A stretch of 64,000 nt of DNA from Shewanella sairae (GTDB taxonomy: Bacteria > Pseudomonadota > Gammaproteobacteria > Enterobacterales > Shewanellaceae), in NCBI RefSeq assembly GCF_023283535.1, contig NZ_JAKILT010000004.1, positions 62,001 to 126,000 on the forward strand, given 5' to 3'. Below, one piece after another: positions 37,483 to 47,232 of the stretch (positions are counted from its first letter, which is position 1; every line of letters begins with the position of its first letter). The notes beneath the pieces were generated by a model. The model was given only the letters and a program-made list of their open reading frames with translations. It had not been told where the DNA came from and did not search any database. Both the position numbers and the translations under genes were made by a program.

Positions 37483-37495
37483 AAGTCTGATGTTA

Positions 37496-37534
37496 CGTAA
37501 AAAGGGAAGCTGTTAATGCTTCCTTTTTTTTGTT
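37496..37534 (+). terminator. Terminator of the thr operon
   Basis: GGAAGC and GCTTCC pair around TGTTAAT and are followed by eight Ts. The next 190 bp before the lipoprotein gene show no feature. Confidence 0.75.
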
Positions 37535-37727
37535 GGTAAAATGTGTTTAATCATTTAAATATACACTTGTCTGTTATGCTGGGTTTTAGCTTTGAATTAT
37601 CAACTCATAGTTATTAACATTCGTAGCGCCTTGTAGCATCCAAACCTGACGTAGTGTGATCTATCTCTCAAATGTTGCTGGCTAACTTCTATATTGTGCG
37701 CCGCAGTTTTATAGAGGAGTCTGCATT

Positions 37728-38018
37728 GTGTTTCGTTTTGTTCTAGCTGTTTTATGTGCGGGTCTGTTAAGCGGCTGTGCAACTGAAGATTTTGAATTGT
37801 ATCATCGGATTAATGAAGCCTATGATTTTGAAGTCACCCATTGCGATAGTTTCGCCATGGTGACAGGTTTTGGTCGTGGTGATAATGCTTTAGCAGAGGC
37901 TAAGCTAAGCGCTATTAAGCAAGGCGAAGAGCTTAAGGGCACCCATATCGTTTGGTTACAATCAGACTTAGGCGAACCGACTAAAGTGGTTGCCGTCATC
38001 TATAAATGCTTAATGTAA
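37728..38018 (+). CDS. Small lipoprotein, DUF4156-like
   Basis: The 96-residue precursor has a signal sequence ending in the lipobox LLSGC (Cys17). The mature part resembles DUF4156 proteins, with the pattern ALAEAKLSAIKQGEELKGTHIVWLQSD followed by a single beta-strand ending YKC. The start is GTG, supported by GAGGAG eight nt upstream. The function is unknown; probably an outer-membrane lipoprotein. Confidence 0.75.
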   Translation: MFRFVLAVLCAGLLSGCATEDFELYHRINEAYDFEVTHCDSFAMVTGFGRGDNALAEAKLSAIKQGEELKGTHIVWLQSDLGEPTKVVAVIYKCLM

Positions 38019-38103
38019 CCTTTAATGAGCACCTTTATTAAGTGCTCATTGAAGGCTTATGCAGAGATTAAGAGGTTAGGGCACGTATAAGGATTTGTTA
38101 GCG

Positions 38104-38967
38104 TTATTGCTTTGCAAGAAAGCGTAACCAGTTTATCTCTTGTTGCCAAATCTCCGGTTGCACCGTTTCTAAAATCAGTGGGATCCCTTGCATAACCTCT
38201 AATTTCATAAGACTTGCGAACGCCTCTTGACCTATTTCCCCTAGGCCTAAAGATTGATGGCGGTCGACACGGCTATTCAGCGGTGTTTTGCTGTCATTTA
38301 AATGCATCGCTTTTAAGTATTGATTACCAACGACTTTATCTAATAAATCAAAAGTTTGCTCACAGGTTTCTTTTGTACGGATATCGTAACCTGCAGCAAA
38401 CAGGTGACAGGTATCAATACATACTCCAACTCTAGATTTATCTTCAACGCCTTCAATTATCTGTGCTAGCTGTTCGAACGAGTGCCCTAGGTTTGAACCT
38501 TGCCCGGCAGTATTCTCAATCACAGCCGTGACACCTGAGCTGCAATCTAACGCTAAGTTTATTGACTCGCTAATGTTAGCTAAGCAGTCATCAATAGAGA
38601 TTTTTCTTAAGTGGCTGCCAGGATGGAAGTTAAGCAGGGTTAAACCTATCTGCTCGCAGCGCTTTATTTCATCAAAAAACGCTAACCGAGATTTAGCCAG
38701 TAGTTCTGCATCTGGATGACCTAGGTTTATTAGGTAGCTGTCATGGGGCAGTATGGCTTCCATTAAGATATTGGCATCATCACAGTGACGTTGAAATAGA
38801 TCTATTTGCTCGGTTTCAAGCTCTTTAGCTTGCCAACGACGTTGGTTTTTGGTGAATAGAGCAAATGCATTGGCGCCTATTGCGGCGGCATTGAGTGGGG
38901 CATTCGCTATACCTCCAGAGGCACTTACATGGGCACCGATAAAATGAGTTTGCTGCATTTGATCCAT
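38104..38967 (-). CDS. nfo: Nfo, endonuclease IV
   Basis: This Zn-dependent AP endonuclease cleaves 5' of abasic sites. The family signatures are present: [68 protein letters not shown] and the final [21 protein letters not shown] with metal-ligand histidines. The 287-residue length compares with 285 in E. coli. It is monocistronic and convergent with the lipoprotein gene. Confidence 0.97.
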   Translation of the reverse strand: MDQMQQTHFIGAHVSASGGIANAPLNAAAIGANAFALFTKNQRRWQAKELETEQIDLFQRHCDDANILMEAILPHDSYLINLGHPDAELLAKSRLAFFDEIKRCEQIGLTLLNFHPGSHLRKISIDDCLANISESINLALDCSSGVTAVIENTAGQGSNLGHSFEQLAQIIEGVEDKSRVGVCIDTCHLFAAGYDIRTKETCEQTFDLLDKVVGNQYLKAMHLNDSKTPLNSRVDRHQSLGLGEIGQEAFASLMKLEVMQGIPLILETVQPEIWQQEINWLRFLAKQ

Positions 38968-39097
38968 TTTCGTTAACGTATGTTGATGGCTGCCATTATG
39001 CCATGGGATAGCGTCTGCATAGACGACTTTGTCGTTGGTTGATGTTTTTTATAAATACTTTTTGTACGCAAGTGATTGTTCACTAATTCAAAACAGC

Positions 39098-39140
39098 TTG
39101 ATCTACATCATTCAGTTAGCTTTTCACTGCTTGCTATATT
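39098..39140 (+). promoter_or_regulatory. FNR/EtrA-type class II promoter of the hemerythrin gene
   Basis: TTGATCTACATCAT (39098-39111) matches the FNR consensus TTGAT-N4-ATCAA at 9 of 10 positions. A -10 TATATT lies at 39135-39140, so the FNR dyad would be centred about 42 nt upstream of transcription start. This is the standard geometry of FNR-activated promoters. Confidence 0.6.
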
Positions 39141-39204
39141 GGGTGTTATTTATACGCTTTACTAATATTGAAGGTAGTAGGTGAGAATGAAAGTGGAGAC
39201 AATT

Positions 39205-39744
39205 ATGCTTGCGAGGCTCATGCACGATCATAAACACATTACGATTTTGCTTAAGGTATTAACCGATAAACATACAAAATTAGCCGCTGGGGAGGCAATT
39301 AACTACAATGTTGTGCGCGATATTGTTGAGTATATGCAAAGTTACGCTGAACATAGCCATCACCCTTTAGAAGAAGTAATTGATGAGTTTTATAGGGACA
39401 AAGTCGGCTCAGAACAGATTAATCAGCAGTTGACTGATGAACATGAGCGGCTGGGCAAAGCTTCTTCATCATTAATGGCAACCTTAAACTTGATCCTCAG
39501 CGATATAGTAGTATCGAAAGAGCAGTTGATTAACGATTTAATTAGCTACGTTAATTTGCAAGAGACACATATGCAGTTTGAAGAAACGGTGGTATTTCCT
39601 AAGTGGCGGGAGGTGATTGCTGACAATGAGTGGCAAAATGTTCGCAAGATGTGTCAAGCACGTTTAGTTGACGACCCATTATTTAATGAAAGCGACTCAG
39701 CGTTGTTTGAAGAACTGAGGGAATATTTAGATTGCGCTGATTAG
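39205..39744 (+). CDS. Hemerythrin HHE-domain protein
   Basis: From the ATG at 39205 (GGAG six nt upstream) the product has 179 residues and begins MLARLMHDHKHI. Histidines and carboxylates are spaced as in a four-helix di-iron hemerythrin: HDHKHI (7-11), YAEHSHHPLEEVI, DEHERLG, and ETHMQFEETVVFP. Such proteins bind O2 or NO or repair Fe-S clusters. Alternative starts at 39181 (GTG) and 39187 (ATG) would add up to eight residues. The gene appears to be controlled by an FNR-type site. Confidence 0.85.
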   Translation: MLARLMHDHKHITILLKVLTDKHTKLAAGEAINYNVVRDIVEYMQSYAEHSHHPLEEVIDEFYRDKVGSEQINQQLTDEHERLGKASSSLMATLNLILSDIVVSKEQLINDLISYVNLQETHMQFEETVVFPKWREVIADNEWQNVRKMCQARLVDDPLFNESDSALFEELREYLDCAD

Positions 39745-39759
39745 TGCAAGCCTAAGATC

Positions 39760-39789
39760 AAAAAAGAGCGCTACTAGCGCTCTTTTTAA
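39760..39789. terminator. Bidirectional terminator, hemerythrin / DUF3545
   Basis: AGAGCGCT and AGCGCTCT (39765-39782) have A-run and T-run flanks and separate these convergent genes. Confidence 0.8.
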
Positions 39790-39802
39790 TGGTATTAACT
39801 TA

Positions 39803-39988
39803 TTACATTAGGAGGCTGTCTAACTCGCCATCAAAACCATTATCCATTTCTTGAAGTTCTTTGAGTAAACGATGCTTCTCTTTTAGTACTTCAATTTCTC
39901 GCCATTTACGCTTTTTATTGGAGCTTCTCGAGCGGCTTGGCTTTTCAACAATACTATCTAGCGCACTACCATAATCAAGACGATTCAT
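39803..39988 (-). CDS. DUF3545 family protein
   Basis: This 61-residue, highly charged protein has KKRKWREIEVLKEKHRLLKELQEMD, the DUF3545 core, predicted to form a coiled coil or helical hairpin. GGAGGT seven nt before the ATG at 39988 sets the start; a longer frame to 40069 only translates a tandem repeat. The function of the family is unknown. It is limited mainly to Shewanella, Vibrio and relatives. Confidence 0.85.
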   Translation of the reverse strand: MNRLDYGSALDSIVEKPSRSRSSNKKRKWREIEVLKEKHRLLKELQEMDNGFDGELDSLLM

Positions 39989-39999
39989 GGCAACCTCCT

Positions 40000-40035
40000 T
40001 TTTGTTTATTTTGTTTATTTTGTTTATTTTGTTTT
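40000..40035. repeat. Four tandem 9-bp repeats (TTTTGTTTA) before the DUF3545 gene
   Basis: Units at 40000-40008, 40009-40017 and 40018-40026 are identical and the fourth (40027-40035) has one change. On the coding strand they give an A-rich tract of TAAACAAAA units directly before the GGAGGT ribosome-binding site. Copy-number change would shift 5' UTR length by 9 nt. Confidence 0.9.
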
Positions 40036-40181
40036 CAAATAAATAGCATGATTTTTGTTCATAGTGCAACTTAAATGTTTCAAAAATGTTAAATCGGGAT
40101 GAAGTTTTAATGTTTTACTTTTGCTTTAAGGGAGCTAGAAATGAGATTTTAAAGGGGGTATTTAGAATGCTTTGCTTTAAA

Positions 40182-40212
40182 AAACAAAAAAGCCAGTCGA
40201 AACTGGCTTTTT
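40182..40212 (-). terminator. talB-pgi terminator
   Basis: On the minus strand AGCCAGT / ACTGGCT (40191-40208) is followed by TTTTTTGTTTT, 20-40 nt after the pgi stop. Confidence 0.85.
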
Positions 40213-40229
40213 ACATTTTGGCGCTGTTG

Positions 40230-41867
40230 CTAGATATTACCCTGTCTAAACAGGTTAATTAAATTATTGCTTGATGCATCTAGCTCGCTAGCATCTTTAT
40301 CTGCTGTTAGGCGATCAAGTACGTCATTACCTAATTGCTTACCGAGTTCAACGCCCCATTGATCAAACGAATTGATTTGCCAGATGGCACCTTGAACAAA
40401 AGTTCTATGCTCATAAAGAGCAATCAGTGAACCTAAAGTTGATGGGGTAAGTTTATCCATCAAAATAGTATTGCTTGGTTTGTTGCCAGGCATGACTTTA
40501 TGTTTGGCAATCAGTTGTTTTTGCTCATCATCAAGGCTGCTATTGCTTAACTCTGCAAGCGCTTCTTCATAAGTGCGCCCCTGCATTAACGCTTGGGTTT
40601 GACCAAAGCAGTTTGAAGCAAGTTGCACATGATGCTCACCTACAGGGTTATGGCTATTAAGCGGCATAATAAAATCAGCAGGCACAAGTGCGGTACCTTG
40701 ATGCAATAGCTGGTGGTACGCGTGTTGACCATTAGTACCTTCTCCGCCCCAAATAATTGGGCCAGTGCTGTAGTCAACATCGGTGCCGTTTAAGGTGGCT
40801 GATTTACCATTACTTTCCATGTCTAATTGCTGGAAGTAAGCAGGTAAGCCTCTTAAATAATGATCATAAGTCAGTACAACATGTGACTGCGCATTGAAAA
40901 AGTTGCCATACCAAAGAGAGAACAAGCCCATAATTACCGGCATATTGTTTTCTAAAGGTGTATTGGCAAAATGCTCATCCATTTCATGAGCACCGGCTAG
41001 TAACTCACGAAAGTTATCCATGCCAATCAGTAGCGCAATAGGTAAACCTATTGCTGACCAAAGCGAGTAACGACCGCCAACCCAATCCCACATAGGGAAT
41101 ATATTGTTCGCATCAATACCAAACTCTGTTGCTTTAGCAACATTAGAGCTAACAGCGACAAAATGCTTAGCGACATCTGCTTGTGATGCGCCTTGGCTTA
41201 AAAACCACTCTTTGGCAGTCAGTGTGTTGGTTAACGTTTCTTGGGTGCCAAAAGATTTAGAAGACATAACAAACAAGGTTGTTTGCGGATCTAAGCCTTT
41301 TAGCTTCTCGGTAATAGAAGTTCCATCAACGTTAGCGACAAAATGACAGTTTAAGTGACCGCTCCAGTATGGACGTAGCGCTTGTGACACAATTTTCGGG
41401 CCCAGAAAAGATCCACCAATACCAATGCTGACAACGTCAGTAATGGTTTTACCTGTGTAGCCTTTCCAATCGCCAGTGGTTAATGAGTCAACGAACTCCC
41501 CCATTTTTGCCAGGGTTTGCTGCACTTCAGCAACAATATTGTTGCCGTCAACATTAATGACTTTGTCTGCAGGCGCCCGAAGAGCGGTATGCAATACGGC
41601 TCTTTGTTCGGTGTTGTTGATGATATCGCCTGCAAACATCGCCTTAATCTTGGTTTCAAGTTGCGTTTCTTTCGCAAGCGAGAATAAAAGAGATAGGGTC
41701 TCTTTTGAGGCGCGGTTTTTAGAGTAATCGAGCAACAATCCACAAGCCTGAATCGACATGTCATTAAAACGCTGAGGTTCAGTGCTAAATAGCTCGCGCA
41801 TGTGAGGTAGCGTATTTCTGTGCTGCTCTAATGCTTGCCAAGTGGCTTTTTGAGTGAGTTCAGTCAT
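40230..41867 (-). CDS. pgi: Glucose-6-phosphate isomerase
   Basis: Pgi interconverts glucose 6-phosphate and fructose 6-phosphate. Hallmarks: [29 protein letters not shown], the catalytic-Glu block [40 protein letters not shown] and the Lys-containing C-terminus [14 protein letters not shown]. The 545-residue length matches E. coli (549). It lies 16 bp downstream of talB, in one operon. Confidence 0.98.
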   Translation of the reverse strand: MTELTQKATWQALEQHRNTLPHMRELFSTEPQRFNDMSIQACGLLLDYSKNRASKETLSLLFSLAKETQLETKIKAMFAGDIINNTEQRAVLHTALRAPADKVINVDGNNIVAEVQQTLAKMGEFVDSLTTGDWKGYTGKTITDVVSIGIGGSFLGPKIVSQALRPYWSGHLNCHFVANVDGTSITEKLKGLDPQTTLFVMSSKSFGTQETLTNTLTAKEWFLSQGASQADVAKHFVAVSSNVAKATEFGIDANNIFPMWDWVGGRYSLWSAIGLPIALLIGMDNFRELLAGAHEMDEHFANTPLENNMPVIMGLFSLWYGNFFNAQSHVVLTYDHYLRGLPAYFQQLDMESNGKSATLNGTDVDYSTGPIIWGGEGTNGQHAYHQLLHQGTALVPADFIMPLNSHNPVGEHHVQLASNCFGQTQALMQGRTYEEALAELSNSSLDDEQKQLIAKHKVMPGNKPSNTILMDKLTPSTLGSLIALYEHRTFVQGAIWQINSFDQWGVELGKQLGNDVLDRLTADKDASELDASSNNLINLFRQGNI

Positions 41868-41883
41868 TTTGAGTCCTATTCCG

Positions 41884-42840
41884 TTAAGACGAAAGCTTGT
41901 CTTTTAGCATCACTTCTAGTTTGCCTTGGTCGATGGCAAAATTACGGATGCCTTCAGCAAGTTTTTCAACTGCCATTGGGTCTTCGTTAAACTCCCAGCG
42001 GAACTGTGCTTCAGTCATTGCAGCTTCTGGTGCAACAACTTCGGTTGCAGGCAATAGCTTTTGTACAATAGGTGTCGTGCTATTTTGTAGCTCTTCTAGA
42101 AGTGCTGGACCAATTGTTAGACGGTCACAACCCGCTAATTCAATGATCTCGCCTGTGTTACGGAAGCTAGCACCCATCACCACGGTATTGAAACCATGGC
42201 GCTTGTAGTAGTTGTAAATACCGGTTACTGAAACCACACCAGGATCTTCGCTTGCTGAGTACTCTAAACCGGTATCTTTCTTATACCAATCTAGAATGCG
42301 TCCAACGAATGGTGAAATCAGGTAAACGCCAGCTTCAGCACATGCACGTGCTTGAGCAAAGCTAAATAACAAGGTTAGATTACAGTTGATACCCTCTTGT
42401 TCTAGCTGTTTGGCGGCGCAAATACCTTCCCAAGTTGATGCTAGTTTAATCAGGATACGAGACTTATCGATACCAGCGTCTTGGTATAGTTTGATTAGCT
42501 TATGGGCTTTAGCAATTGAGCCTGCTTGATCAAATGAAAGACGCGCATCAACTTCTGTTGAAATACGACCAGGAACAATTTTTAGGATCTCAAGGCCGAT
42601 ATTAACCGCAAGCTTATCACCAGCATCTTCGACTTGCTGAGTGATATCGTTGCTTTGCCCTTTGGCATAGTTGATAGCATCTTCGATGAGTGAGCTGTAT
42701 TCAGGAATTTCAGACGCTTTTAAAATCAGAGACGGGTTCGTCGTGGCATCTTCTGGCTGGTAACGTTTTATGGCTTCAATATCACCGGTATCGGCAACAA
42801 TGGTAGTGAATGGTTTGAGTTGTTCTAATGTGTTGGCCAT
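41884..42840 (-). CDS. talB: Transaldolase (TalB type)
   Basis: Transaldolase moves a dihydroxyacetone unit between sugar phosphates in the pentose phosphate pathway. The Schiff-base lysine is Lys132 in [12 protein letters not shown], Asp17 lies in TTIVADTGD, and [10 protein letters not shown] follows. The 318-residue length matches E. coli TalB (317). It is the first gene of the talB-pgi operon; 286 bp of upstream DNA carries its promoter, which I cannot pinpoint. Confidence 0.97.
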   Translation of the reverse strand: MANTLEQLKPFTTIVADTGDIEAIKRYQPEDATTNPSLILKASEIPEYSSLIEDAINYAKGQSNDITQQVEDAGDKLAVNIGLEILKIVPGRISTEVDARLSFDQAGSIAKAHKLIKLYQDAGIDKSRILIKLASTWEGICAAKQLEQEGINCNLTLLFSFAQARACAEAGVYLISPFVGRILDWYKKDTGLEYSASEDPGVVSVTGIYNYYKRHGFNTVVMGASFRNTGEIIELAGCDRLTIGPALLEELQNSTTPIVQKLLPATEVVAPEAAMTEAQFRWEFNEDPMAVEKLAEGIRNFAIDQGKLEVMLKDKLSS

Positions 42841-43073
42841 TGGTATTACATCCTTACTCTATGAACAGCATCGAATTGGACAATTAATTTAGCAGCTATT
42901 AAAAGCCATTTTAATGAACATTCCAACTATATATGAAAAAAAATTACACAAAAGTTGCTAAAAATCATTTAAACGGGCGTTTTTGGTAATCTAACTACGA
43001 AATTTTGCTAAGAATTGGTGTTGGGTAAAAGTGTAGTCAAGAAGTATAGCGGTTTTATTAAAGCATCAAATTA

Positions 43074-43112
43074 AAAAGCTCACGACTTATGAAAGTTCGT
43101 GAGCTTTATTCG
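43074..43112 (-). terminator. Terminator after the OmpA-family gene
   Basis: On the minus strand AAGCTCACGAACTTTC and the complementary arm ending GTGAGCTT pair and are followed by TTTTTAAT. Confidence 0.75.
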
Positions 43113-43126
43113 CAACTTAGATTATC

Positions 43127-44218
43127 TTACTTTAAGACCGCAGTCTTTTCTGTTCCAGTAACATGCGCTTCGATACGGCGGTTAACGCGATTTGCTTCTG
43201 CTGAGCTACCTTCAATCAATGGCTGAGTAATACCAAAGCCTTTAGAAGTCACTTTTGCGGGAGCAACGCCATACTGATTAATTAAAATATCAGCAACAGC
43301 TGCTGCGCGGCGCTCAGATAACTTCATATTGTAAGCTGGGCTACCAGTGTTAGAGGCGTGACCAGATATCAATACTTTTGCATCAGGGTGTTGATTGATA
43401 AAGTCTGCTAGCGTCTTAATGTCGCCAAGCGATGACTGTTCAACTTTTGCTGAATTATTTTTGAAGTTAGCCTCTAGGTCAAAGGTGTATTCAGTTTCTT
43501 CATAAATAGTACAGCCATAGTTATCGACTTGGTGGGTAGACGGTGTATCTGGACATTGGTCCATATCATCATTGACGCCATCGTTATCTGAATCCGCAAC
43601 GACTAAAGGTGCAACTACTGGTTTAGCTTTACTGCCGAAACGGTAGCTAAGCTCTAAACCCCAATAGTTACTTTCCATCTCCAATGTTTTCCATTTATCT
43701 TCGTCAAGGTTTTCATAGCGGCGGTATTTAGCTTGCAGCTTTAGGTTGTCTGTGATGTTGTAACCAATACCTGCGCCAACATAGGGCGCAACGCCGTTAT
43801 CACTGTAGTATTCTGTGCCCCATTGCTTGTTATTAGAGATAACATAGTTAAATGCACCAGCTTCTGCTGACAAGCTCCAGTCACCAGCAAACGGCCAAAA
43901 TGCTACCAGACCAAGGTTCATCCCTTTAGCACCAACATCATTTAGCTTGTTTGAGTAATCGACCCATTGCGCTCGCCCTAGGTCACGGTAACCAAGTTCT
44001 ACGCCAAAGTTGTCATTAAATAAATAACCTGCAAATACGTCCCAGGCATAGGGGTCGTCTTCACCACAGGTCTTCATGGTTTTTTGGTCACAATTAGGTT
44101 GGTAGTTGTTGATGCCGACACCGCCACCTACGTACCAGGGACTCATGCCGTCAGCTGCGTTAGCAGCAAAAGGTAACATCGAAGTAAGCAGAACTGCTTT
44201 GAGTGTATTGTTCATCAT
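43127..44218 (-). CDS. OmpA-family outer-membrane protein
   Basis: The 363-residue precursor has a signal peptide (cleavage near AANAADG). An eight-stranded OmpA-like beta-barrel follows (about 23-198, ending YRFGSK), then a short calcium-binding thrombospondin type 3-like repeat (DSDNDGVNDDMDQCPDTP), and a C-terminal OmpA peptidoglycan-binding domain (VLISGHASNTGSPAYNMKLSERRA). It should link the outer membrane to peptidoglycan. Two ATG codons are adjacent at the start. Confidence 0.92.
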   Translation of the reverse strand: MMNNTLKAVLLTSMLPFAANAADGMSPWYVGGGVGINNYQPNCDQKTMKTCGEDDPYAWDVFAGYLFNDNFGVELGYRDLGRAQWVDYSNKLNDVGAKGMNLGLVAFWPFAGDWSLSAEAGAFNYVISNNKQWGTEYYSDNGVAPYVGAGIGYNITDNLKLQAKYRRYENLDEDKWKTLEMESNYWGLELSYRFGSKAKPVVAPLVVADSDNDGVNDDMDQCPDTPSTHQVDNYGCTIYEETEYTFDLEANFKNNSAKVEQSSLGDIKTLADFINQHPDAKVLISGHASNTGSPAYNMKLSERRAAAVADILINQYGVAPAKVTSKGFGITQPLIEGSSAEANRVNRRIEAHVTGTEKTAVLK

Positions 44219-44388
44219 TCAAAATCCTTATGTTTTATTTTAAAACCCCTCCGTCTGTTTGAAATTATTTTAAACAGTGCCAGCACTTATCACGGAGATC
44301 CTTTATATTTTAGCTGGCTGACACTATTATCTGTTGCAAATGTAGTATTTTCCACTTTTGCATGTAAATATTTGATTAAATTTTGGTT

Positions 44389-44420
44389 GTAAAAAAGGGC
44401 GCTTAGAATAAGCGCCCTAA
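44389..44420 (-). terminator. Phosphoketolase terminator
   Basis: On the minus strand GGGCGCTTA and TAAGCGCCC (44397-44417) are followed by six Ts. Confidence 0.85.
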
Positions 44421-44445
44421 TAGATAGTTGACTAAAGTGTCTGTA

Positions 44446-46812
44446 TTAACGTGTCCACACCCAGTTTTCGATACTCTCAGGATCGACGCCATTGGCTTTA
44501 ATATAGTTTCGATGATCAACTAAGCGCTGTAGCATGTCGGTGGTAATCGCTACGTGCTGGGTTTCATCGATGACAGCTTGTTGGAAGAGCTTATAGGCCA
44601 TATCAATGACCAAATGATAGCGTGATGTACCATTACGTACCCCCATATCAAATGGTGTTGTTGTAGAGCCTTCTTCTTCATAGCCCTTGATTCTAAAGCG
44701 CTTACTACCTTTATAATCAAATACTAGCTTTTTAATGGTGTTAGGGTAGCCGTGATAGTTAAATACTACGCCTTTATCAGCGGTGAAGATTTCATCCATT
44801 AACCATGGCTTGCTTTGGAAATCTAAGCTACCTAAGCCACTGCTAGTTAATTCTGTCACGCTGACAAAACGGATGCGTACTCGTGGTAACAGTTCACGAA
44901 TGAGTACAAGCGATGCCATGGCTTCTTGAGTGACGTAATCACCACAACCCACTAGTACGACATCAGGGTTTTCATCAGAGGCAAAATCCCAAACCATCAC
45001 ACCATCTTTAGCTTGTTGGCGTGCTTCCTCAAGGGTGAGCCATTGTGGCAATTCTTTTTTACCAGCAACTAAGATATTGAGTTTATCTCGGTCGGCATAA
45101 GCGCGCTCGGTATAAACCAGTGTGCTATTACCATCTGCAGGAAGGTAAGCTGAAATAATCTTTGGATGCTTCTCGAGCATAGCGCCCAAGAATGATGGGT
45201 TTTGGTGTGAGTAACCATTATGATCTTGGCGCTCAAGGAGAGATGACAAAACCACGTTACACGCAGGTACAGGTTTGCGGAAGTGCACCCCTTGGCTGGC
45301 GTAAACGTACTTACAATATTGGTCAGCCATTGAAGACACAACTTGAGAAAATGCTTCATAAGTTGGGAACATAGCGTGACGACCCGTTACTGTGTAGCCG
45401 TGGAGCATACCGAATAGCAAGTTCTCGGATAGCAGCTCAATGACTCGACCATCACGAGACATATCTTCATCCCAACTTTCTATTGGCCATTGCCATGCGC
45501 GGCTTGTTTCTTCAAATACCGCTTGTAGCTGATTGGAATAGGTTTCATCTGGACAGAAAATACGTAAGTTGCGTTGATCTCGGTTGAGCTTGAATGCATC
45601 ACGCATCCACTGTCCCATCTTGTACATAGATAACCCACGGTGGCCGCGAGGAGTTTCGGGTCCGTAGGCAAGTTTAGCGAGATCTGGGTTTGCTAAGGCG
45701 CGAACAACTTCACCACCGTAACTTAGGTGCTGGCGACCGCAGGTGAGCTCTTTAGGCGGTAGTAATGTTTGAATGTCTTCATCAAAGATTAATTCACCTT
45801 TGTCATTGATAGAGTAAAGTTCATTAAACTTGTAGCTAGCAAGCCAAGTATTTAACGCGTCGAGATGGGCTTTGTCTGTAGCACATTTATTGACGATAAC
45901 TTGGTGAGACTCGCAGTTACCTTCAAGTTTTTTACCGTTAAACTCAGCAGTACCTGTCCAACCTTTTGCTGTGCGCATTAAAATCACAGGCCAACGCGGT
46001 TTTACGATGTCTTCACCTGCACGTGCACGAGTTTGAATATCGTTAATCATTGCATAAGAGGTATCCATGGCGGCAGCCATTTGCAGGTATACGTCTTCTT
46101 CTAGTTGATCATCAACAATGATTGGGTGATAACCTAAACCTCTAAATTCTAAATCTAGCTCTTCATGGCTCATGCGTCCCATACGCGTTGGGCCTGAGAT
46201 CTTATAGCCATTGATATGAACAATTGGCAGTACGGCACCGTTATTCTTAGGAGACACTAAGCGGTTAGCATACCAAGAGGCGGCAAGCGGACCCGTTTCC
46301 GATTCACCATCGCCGATTAGACAAGCAGCAATCAGATCTGGATTATCGAGAACAGCTCCCCAAGCAACAGACAAAGAATAACCAAGTTCGCCGCCCTCTA
46401 AAATTTGTCCCGGTGCTTCAGGGTTTGCATGTGAAGGGTAACCGTAGGCGGCAGAGAACTTTTGACAAATATCGGTAATGCCGACTTCATTATAAGGAAT
46501 CGTTTCGGGGTAAAAGTGACTCAGAGAGCCTTCCATAAATAAGTTTGCTTGCACTGCTGGAAAACCATGACCCGGGCCAACAAGATACACAAAAGAGCGG
46601 TTATGTTTAGTGATTAGCCGGTTGACGTTTGCATAGACAAAGTTGATTCCTGGGCAAGTTCCCCAGTGTCCCAGTAGCCTCGGCTTGATATCGCTGTGTT
46701 CAAGTGCGCGTTTATGCAGCACGTTCTGCTTTAAATAAATTTGTGACGTCGCCAGAAAGTTAGTTGCTCGAACAAACTTTTTAAGTGCGATGATTTCTTG
46801 TTGATGTGCCAT
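44446..46812 (-). CDS. xfp: Xylulose-5-phosphate / fructose-6-phosphate phosphoketolase
   Basis: This thiamin-diphosphate enzyme splits xylulose 5-phosphate (or fructose 6-phosphate) with phosphate into acetyl phosphate and a triose (or tetrose) phosphate. Signatures: LLGHWGTCPGINFVYAN, VGPGHGFPAVQANLFMEGS, EGGELGYSLSVAWGAVLDNP, the ThDP motif GDGESETGPLAASW, and RQDHNGYSHQNPSFLG. The product from the ATG at 46812 is 788 residues (GGGGT upstream); an ATG at 46824 would add four. With talB and pgi nearby it gives a carbon-saving bypass of lower glycolysis to acetyl phosphate. Confidence 0.95.
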   Translation of the reverse strand: MAHQQEIIALKKFVRATNFLATSQIYLKQNVLHKRALEHSDIKPRLLGHWGTCPGINFVYANVNRLITKHNRSFVYLVGPGHGFPAVQANLFMEGSLSHFYPETIPYNEVGITDICQKFSAAYGYPSHANPEAPGQILEGGELGYSLSVAWGAVLDNPDLIAACLIGDGESETGPLAASWYANRLVSPKNNGAVLPIVHINGYKISGPTRMGRMSHEELDLEFRGLGYHPIIVDDQLEEDVYLQMAAAMDTSYAMINDIQTRARAGEDIVKPRWPVILMRTAKGWTGTAEFNGKKLEGNCESHQVIVNKCATDKAHLDALNTWLASYKFNELYSINDKGELIFDEDIQTLLPPKELTCGRQHLSYGGEVVRALANPDLAKLAYGPETPRGHRGLSMYKMGQWMRDAFKLNRDQRNLRIFCPDETYSNQLQAVFEETSRAWQWPIESWDEDMSRDGRVIELLSENLLFGMLHGYTVTGRHAMFPTYEAFSQVVSSMADQYCKYVYASQGVHFRKPVPACNVVLSSLLERQDHNGYSHQNPSFLGAMLEKHPKIISAYLPADGNSTLVYTERAYADRDKLNILVAGKKELPQWLTLEEARQQAKDGVMVWDFASDENPDVVLVGCGDYVTQEAMASLVLIRELLPRVRIRFVSVTELTSSGLGSLDFQSKPWLMDEIFTADKGVVFNYHGYPNTIKKLVFDYKGSKRFRIKGYEEEGSTTTPFDMGVRNGTSRYHLVIDMAYKLFQQAVIDETQHVAITTDMLQRLVDHRNYIKANGVDPESIENWVWTR

Positions 46813-47232
46813 AAATAACCCCATTTACGTAATCATAAAGTTAAACAAATTTCTTACTAAGCACTATATTTGTAGTTTTATTACAAAAACGTGTGGTACC
46901 TCTGATTTTTTGAAAGCTTTTTGTACAAATAAATGTAGGGGAATTGCATGTAGTTGTTGTGTTAATTTGGTTAAAATGATTAACGGCATATAAAGAGCAA
47001 TGTGATGTGGTTGTCAGCTAAATGAGAAACTGTGATCTATATCGCTCGGGGTTGAAGCAATGCTATGCTATTTTGCTGCGCGGAATACAGCAGGCGTGAT
47101 GTAGCTTTTCCACGTTTAAGATAATTTGAAAATAAAATCTGCTGTTATTTAAATACTTTATGAAGGACAAACACAGGGGAAACCTAATCTAGTGATTCGT
47201 TAGATTAAGTTTGTCATGGGGATTGAAATTAT
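46813..47232. promoter_or_regulatory. xfp-symporter divergent region with CRP-like site
   Basis: This 420-bp gap holds the promoters of two divergent genes. TGTGATCTATATCGCT at 47031-47046 matches the CRP core TGTGA-N6-TCACA at 8 of 10 positions. No ORF or RNA gene is apparent. Confidence 0.4.
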
